Origin: Eutypa lata
Taxonomy: Eukaryota > Ascomycota > Sordariomycetes > Xylariales > Diatrypaceae
Reading direction: 5' to 3'
Length of the DNA stretch: 64,000 nucleotides
Assembly: GCA_022661535.1 (NCBI GenBank)
Contig: JAKULF010000003.1
Span: forward strand, 2,542,001 to 2,606,000
Below are positions 58,901 to 64,000 of this stretch, piece after piece. The stretch's first letter is position 1. Each line of letters opens with the position of its first letter. The notes beneath the pieces are model-generated. The model did not search any database and had not been told where the DNA came from. It worked only from the letters and a program-made list of their open reading frames with translations. The translations under genes and the position numbers were made by a program.

Positions 58901-60637
58901 TTACTCATATCCGTGTTTGGCGACCTTCAGCAGCGTAGTGAACTTCTGCTCCTCCTCTTTCTCTACTTTCGTCTTTGGTGGCTCCTCCTTTTCCCCCCCT
59001 TCCTTCTCCCCCTCCTTCTCTCCCTCTTCCGGCTTCTCTGGCTCCTCCTCTGGCTTCTCCTCCTCTGGCTTCTCCTCCTCCTTCTCTGGCTTCCCCTCCT
59101 CCTTCTCTGGCTCCTCTTCCTCCTCCTTCTCCGGCTCCCCTTCTTCTTCCTCTTCATCCTCCGGCAACTCTTCCGACGTCTCCTCCTCATCCTCCTCCTC
59201 CCCCTCAGCGGATTCAGCAGTATCGGTAACTACGACCGTCGAAGCCACAACCGTGACCGAGGTCGACGTCGTCGTCGTCGTCATGGTCTTATTCATGGTA
59301 TAGACGGTGATCATCGTCACGGCGTCGTCTCCTCCCGCTTCTGCGGTCGTGGTGGTGGAAGAGCTCTCGATCGGTACCCCTGCGGCGTCTGCTCCCTGAA
59401 CCGCTCTTTTCTCCTTCTCGTTGTAAATATGGGCTCCCACCAAGGATGATGATGAAGATGATGACGACGGTGATGTAGACGACAGCGATTCCGAAGATGA
59501 AGACGACGTCAATGTCGAAGACGACGACTCCGATATCGACTCCGACGATGATGACGACTCCTCTGGATGATGCGGCTCCTTCGTGTGTCCGGGCTTCTCG
59601 TCATGAGTCTTGTGGTGTCCGGGCTTCTCGTCGTGGGTCTTGTGGTGTCCCGGCTTCTCGTGGTCGTGGTCGTGGTCCTTCGTATGCTCCGGTTCCTCGC
59701 CATGATGGGCGGTAGCGTTGCTGCCCAGCGCCGTCACCGTCGTCGTGACATTCGCGTACGGCACGGGCCCCGCCGTCAGGGCCCCCTCGTAGGGCTCGGA
59801 CTCGGTGATCGTCGCCGTCGTCGTATTGCCGAAGGCGGTCACCGTCACCGTCGTTAGGTTGTAAGACGACGTGTGGTGCGGGTGGTGCTCTTTGCTTTTC
59901 GAGTGGTGGTGGTGGGGCGGCTTCGGCTTCGGCTCGTCTTCTGGTTCTTTTGGCGGCGGTGGCTTCTTTCCTTTTGGTGGCGGCCTCTCCTCTTCTGCTG
60001 GTTTCTCCTCTTCTGTTGGTTTATCCTCCTCCGTTGGCTTCTCCTCTTCTGCTGGTTTCTCTTCTTCAGAGTCGGTGGTGGATGCTGGCGTGGGTTCCGG
60101 TTCATCACGCCTCAGCTTCGTCTTCTCCTCTTTCTCCTCCTCCTCCTCCTCCTTTGGCTCTGGCTTCGGTTCCGGTTTTGCGGTCTCGTGCGGTACCTCT
60201 TCTTCAGCTTCTGTGGTGGTTTCCTCGGGCAGTACTGATTCGGTAGTAGGTACGTATGGTGGCACAGGTTCCAATTCTGTGGTGCTTTCTTCCGGCGATG
60301 GTGCTGGCTTGTATTCTGGGATTTCATGCTCAGGTACATCTGTGAACTCTTCTTCAGGGCTTTCCGTGGGTGAAGGTAGCAGTTCCTCCGATGTCGTTTC
60401 CTCGGGTGGTGCTGGTTTTATCTCCGCCTTTGTCTCTTCCGCCTCTGCTTCTTCCTCTGGCTCGGACTCAGATGACAAAGGGTTGGGCAGCGACTCCACG
60501 TACTCAGTAGGGACCTCCGGCGGTGCCTTCAAGTCCTTGACTTCAGGGTTGTTAAGCCAAGGTAGGACCATGGGCCCAGCTACGGCTTGCGCGCTGAAGC
60601 AGATGACGAGAAGTCGTAAGAAAGCCATCTTACACAT
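58901..60637 (-). CDS. Large acidic, Pro/Glu/Lys-repeat secreted protein, lineage-specific
   Basis: Single exon, 578 residues. A signal peptide (~1-20, 'MAFLRLLVICFSAQAVAG') precedes a chain that is almost wholly low complexity. Residues ~50-240 are Glu/Pro/Thr-rich with a 5-6-residue repeat (variants of EEKPTEE). Next is a Pro/Lys/His segment with an 11-residue repeat beginning GHHKTHDEKP (about three copies, ~330-365). Then comes a Ser-rich block (~375-410), a Thr/Val-rich beta-like stretch (~430-465), and a final Glu/Lys/Pro-rich 100 residues. There are no cysteines beyond the N-terminus and no GPI-like tail. Asn-X-Thr sites ('NTTTA', 'NATAHH') occur in the middle. The long frame in a composition of GAG/GAA repeats could partly be an artefact, but the signal peptide, ATG context and ordered modules support a real gene. 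I do not recognise a family. An ATG nine bases downstream is the alternative start. Confidence 0.68.
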   Translation of the reverse strand: MCKMAFLRLLVICFSAQAVAGPMVLPWLNNPEVKDLKAPPEVPTEYVESLPNPLSSESEPEEEAEAEETKAEIKPAPPEETTSEELLPSPTESPEEEFTDVPEHEIPEYKPAPSPEESTTELEPVPPYVPTTESVLPEETTTEAEEEVPHETAKPEPKPEPKEEEEEEKEEKTKLRRDEPEPTPASTTDSEEEKPAEEEKPTEEDKPTEEEKPAEEERPPPKGKKPPPPKEPEDEPKPKPPHHHHSKSKEHHPHHTSSYNLTTVTVTAFGNTTTATITESEPYEGALTAGPVPYANVTTTVTALGSNATAHHGEEPEHTKDHDHDHEKPGHHKTHDEKPGHHKTHDEKPGHTKEPHHPEESSSSSESISESSSSTLTSSSSSESLSSTSPSSSSSSSSLVGAHIYNEKEKRAVQGADAAGVPIESSSTTTTAEAGGDDAVTMITVYTMNKTMTTTTTSTSVTVVASTVVVTDTAESAEGEEEDEEETSEELPEDEEEEEGEPEKEEEEEPEKEEGKPEKEEEKPEEEKPEEEPEKPEEGEKEGEKEGGEKEEPPKTKVEKEEEQKFTTLLKVAKHGYE

Positions 60638-63377
60638 CTTGATATGTAACTCAAGGGATAATTCCTTCTATGCTACGTAGGTTTCCTACGGTCGAGGGAG
60701 ACAGCGTTTTGGTATCACTCAGTAGTATGAGTGATGGCAGCTCTCATCGCTTATATTATAACAAGGTAAAAGTGAGATAGGGGAGGTAACAGTAAGTTCT
60801 TGAGTATATAAGAAGTTTTTGAAGTCCTGTCATACACAAGGTATAAGCACATGTTTCCCACCGGTGTCCGTCTACCACCCTCTGGTTATTAGGTCAAGTA
60901 TAAGGTTTGTTGTGCCATTGTAACCCTTATGTTGAGGCTACCTATAGTCTATATTGCATCACTGTCTTAACTATGAGTTCAATGAAGGTTCCGGTGGTTT
61001 CAATTCTCAAAAAGCTTTATAGATGTTGAAGTAAATCAGAGTGGTTTCCGAGTTGTATCATACATCGCCATGTATGCATTAACAGCCCACTTACCTATCA
61101 GTCTAGATATCTCTCATAAATGCCTGTTGATTTTGGTTTTGTTCTGTCTATTGAATAGAACAAGTAGTTATCTCGACCAATGGAGCTGCTAGGTGTTACT
61201 ATATAGATGGTGATTGTTCATACTAGAACCCAGGACAAGAATTCAAAAATCACATGTTATAGGTATCTATAGCAAGTGGGGATGAGCACTTCATTCCAGG
61301 ATATGGAGTAAACTCTCCTCAGAGTCACGTCAGAGGTAGAGTTCTGATAACATCGGTTTGATGGTAATTGTCTTCTTTGAGTTGATGGCACACCTACTTG
61401 TTTTGCTGGTTGTATCGACTATAGAGTATAAAATAGGGGGCAGTTCCGTAGCGTCGGCCTCTATCAAGCATGTGAAATGCATGCTCGTAGAGACGCAGGG
61501 AGTAGGGTCACCAATACTACCTCTTATTAAAGATACGTCGTTTATTCAGCTCCTCCGTAGTGTCGACTCTTTCTCTGAACCCATTAACATTAAGGCTTGA
61601 GATTTGGAGAGTGCCCGCACTGCATCAAATAGCTAAGTTAAACTCTACCTATCGAAATTCTCCGCCGCCTTATGTAAAACAATGTCATAAGAGTTGAATT
61701 CTAACAAAATCAGTGGTAGATAAGCTAAGACGATAGGAATTGACAGACAGATTGACAGATTATATGCCACCATAAGGTGTCTAGCTATCTCGCTACTTGA
61801 AGTTCCAACTGTTTCGTATTCAACTCTGTTCGATAAGCTTTTAGGCCTATTGACATAAACATCTTTTAATGGACCTTTAAGCTTTCCCCATTAATAAGAA
61901 GGATTAAGTCTTTCGAAGTTTCCGTTCAACATTCAACATTGACAGGTCAACGGCCAAGATCTCATCAATTCTTGATTTAGATCCGATTGAAGACTACCCA
62001 TGAGAACATCGCACCCAGGAACTCGACGCGATTGGTTTTGAGCGCACACGGGGGGCAATCGCGGCAGAAGTCTGTCTCAACGTTCACCTCATCCATAGTT
62101 GAGGTTTCTTGGCTGAAGTATAACGAAGATCGACTTATGACGGGTGGGTGCTTTCATGACCTCCATCGAGAGGATAAATGTTGATAAATACTTTTTTGAG
62201 TGACGATGAAATGGAAATATTCTGGTTAAAAGGGAAGTTGATATACATTAGGCGCTATACTCGGTTATTTCGCCTATCAAATGCTACTGACCCCTGATGC
62301 GGCTCTGATATGGTGAAACGTGTTAGGTCGGATCGGCCGTCTCATCCCATCAATTGGTGCAAATCCCCAGACAAGCACTACCAAGGCCGCGATACCTGAC
62401 TCCTTCGCTTGGTCTCTCCTTCTTGCTTGGCAGTTTTATGTTAAATGAAATTGGTTGACCATATTTGGCTCAATTGTCAAGATGCTCACTGAAATTCATG
62501 TAATGGACGAGTTGGTTAACTCAGATACGTTGAAGGCTGAATAGAACCTCCAATCGGCTGCAGGGGCCTTCGTGAGTGACAATTGTTGGGAGCAATGGTC
62601 TATTGAATTGCTTCGAGCGGTTATTTTAAATCAACATAGAAAATACTCATCTCTATTATGCGGTAACCATATTGTACGCCTGGAAAGATTTAGATGCAAT
62701 TACCAATAACTATGGTGATGTTATGACCCATCATCCTGGGCCATCCGGGATCCTGTAGATCCGAAGACAGATATAGTGGGCCAAGTTGACAGACGAACTA
62801 ACATGGATCATCATCAGCCCCTTCGCGTGGGCACCCACCCTTATTATGTGCACTACGGGTAATCAACCGAACTCTTCAGGGTTTCCAAGGGATAGGCAAA
62901 GTGGATGAGGCCAGGGACTTCGCGCCGCTATTCCATGAAACGGCAATCTGGAGAGGTTTCTATGGTTTCACGATGCGCGCACTCGAACCCATTCGCGTGG
63001 TGCGCCGTACAGGCATGAGACGGACTGTGTACTCGTATCATCATGGGCCGAGATTGCCTCATGCCGGGGGGATCTTATACCTTCGGTATATATGTCTTCG
63101 TGCCCGTCTCTGGGCTGGCAAAAGTTCTTGATCTCACTCTCACCTCCTCACCAGCCAGCTACAGTGTCTCTCATCCGCCTCTACGTTCTTTTCGTTCTTC
63201 GGTTCTGCGAACCTACCTTTTTTTTGCCTTCTATATACATTCTTTTTCAAGCACGTTCGATTTTTTTATTTTAAATAGCACTTTTGCTACTTCGACTAAT
63301 TAGGCCGGTCCTCTTTACGTTGAAGTGATTCTATACCCTTTCCTACGGAATCCATTTACCCGCAGAATACCGACAAG
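60638..63377. other. Intergenic region between divergent genes (2.7 kb)
   Basis: AT-rich with short random open frames only. A pyrimidine-rich leader with T tracts (63130-63290) precedes the next gene. Confidence 0.5.
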
Positions 63378-64000
63378 ATGAAGTTCGAGACCAATGCCGC
63401 TCTCCTCATGTTGCTGGGCGTTGCCGCTGCCCGCCCCGATGCCGTGAAGATGCACAAGCGGGGGCTGCGCAACTCAGCCAAGTTCAGACGCGAGGTCCCT
63501 CGTAGGTTTTCCCCAACTCTACCGCCTGCCCAATGGGAGAGATGAGGTCCATAGCTGGTGTCGAACGGAGACTAACATGTTTGGAAAAGAGGAACACTCT
63601 CACGAGCGATTCCTTAGCGGCGTCGAGGCCGCCCTGAACCTGAACAACGTCGACGAGGTTCAGGCCGCTGTTTTTGCTCTTCTAGGCAATGCCGCTGCCG
63701 CCGCGGGCGCCGGTCTAGTCGAGGACCTTGACTGCCTGCAGCAGAGAATCGCCGACCAGGCCTTCACCAATGCTAAGGCGGCCGACGATCTCGAGGGCCA
63801 GACAAATGCTCTGATCTTCCGCACTCTCGTACGTCTTCGTCAAATCCGTGCCCAGTCACTTTGATAAAGTGAATGAAGAGTGAAAACCGCTAACTCAGGC
63901 TGTCTTCAGGAGAGAAACACTGCCTCCGTCGGTCTGGCATCGGTCCTCTGCGAGTCGGAGACTGCCGCGAACGCCGAGATCGCCGCTCTGCAGCAGCACC
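63378..64000 (+). CDS. Secreted helical protein, 3' end beyond the window
   Basis: Exons are 63378-63501, 63590-63828 and 63910->64000 (about 151 codons visible). A signal peptide (~1-18, 'NAALLMLLGVAAA') is followed by a likely KEX2-type site ('MHKRG'; also 'FRRE'). The mature part is Ala-rich and helical: 'GVEAALNLNNVDEVQAAVFALLGNAAAA', 'DLDCLQQRIADQAFTNAKAADD', then 'SVGLASVLCESETAANAEIAALQQ'. I do not recognise a named family. The pattern resembles fungal cell-surface or hydrophobic-surface-binding-type small proteins only in general. The first intron uses an AAG acceptor 12 bases after a CTAAC branch site. The second starts GTACGT and ends CTTCAG. The C-terminus is missing, so domain content is incomplete. 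Confidence 0.75.

Noticed and set aside
59871..60680. Ser/Gly-rich plus-strand frame opposite the acidic secreted protein
   Set aside because: The Glu/Pro/Lys codon repeats on minus force a Ser/Phe/Gly frame on plus. It lacks a sensible start and domains.
61358..61600. 80-codon hydrophobic-start frame in an intergenic region
   Set aside because: It looks like a membrane or signal start, but there is no conserved sequence, leader or partner exons.

Overview
The window is nuclear DNA of a filamentous ascomycete. The genes have short introns (about 45-200 bp) with GTRNGT donors, CTAAC/CTGAC-type branch sites and YAG acceptors. The proteins are typical of Pezizomycotina: a BEM1 polarity scaffold, a TRPY vacuolar channel, a CUZ1-type AN1 protein, a Pth11/rhodopsin-like membrane protein, small cysteine-rich secreted proteins and a subtilisin-like protease. 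A Sordariomycete is likely, but the sequence alone does not fix the order. There are no prokaryotic operons, CRISPR arrays or rRNA genes. All coding models below were spliced by eye from frame, splice sites and family conservation.

Layout, left to right. (1) 1-1258 is the 3' end of a subtilase. (2) 2123-3396 is an Arg/Ser-rich zinc-knuckle gene broken by two in-frame stops. (3) VPS36 (minus, ESCRT-II) is divergent from THP3 (plus, SAC3/GANP domain). (4) A gene-poor 7.9-kb stretch holds only simple repeats and one tRNA-like element. (5) BEM1 has a 6-nt first coding exon. (6) A CENP-B/Tc5-type DNA-binding protein ends in a putative zinc finger. (7) Thymidylate synthase (minus) carries a low-complexity insert. 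(8) A cysteine-rich single-pass membrane protein (minus) follows. (9) YVC1 (plus) has six exons. (10) A proline-iminopeptidase-like hydrolase (minus) is divergent from a PhzF-like enzyme (plus). (11) A small cysteine-rich secreted protein is at 37.2-37.5 kb. (12) RAD4/XPC (minus) is divergent from CUZ1 (plus). (13) An MTP18/MTFP1 homologue (minus) is divergent from ATP synthase subunit k (plus). (14) A short-chain dehydrogenase (minus) and a rhodopsin-domain membrane protein (plus) follow. (15) DDB1 and the Rieske protein RIP1 are both on plus. (16) A large acidic, repeat-rich secreted protein is on minus. (17) The right edge cuts the 5' part of another secreted-protein gene.

Most conserved genes are housekeeping and unlinked in function. 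Three groupings stand out. RAD4 and DDB1, both in nucleotide-excision-repair damage recognition, lie about 9 kb apart. MTFP1 and ATP19, both mitochondrial, share a 528-bp head-to-head promoter. Three conserved pairs (VPS36/THP3, RAD4/CUZ1, MTFP1/ATP19) are divergent with 0.5-0.75 kb between start codons. I found no secondary-metabolite cluster and no intact transposon. The least ordinary items are the decayed zinc-knuckle gene, the thymidylate synthase insert, the CENP-B-like protein without a transposase domain, and the two secreted proteins.
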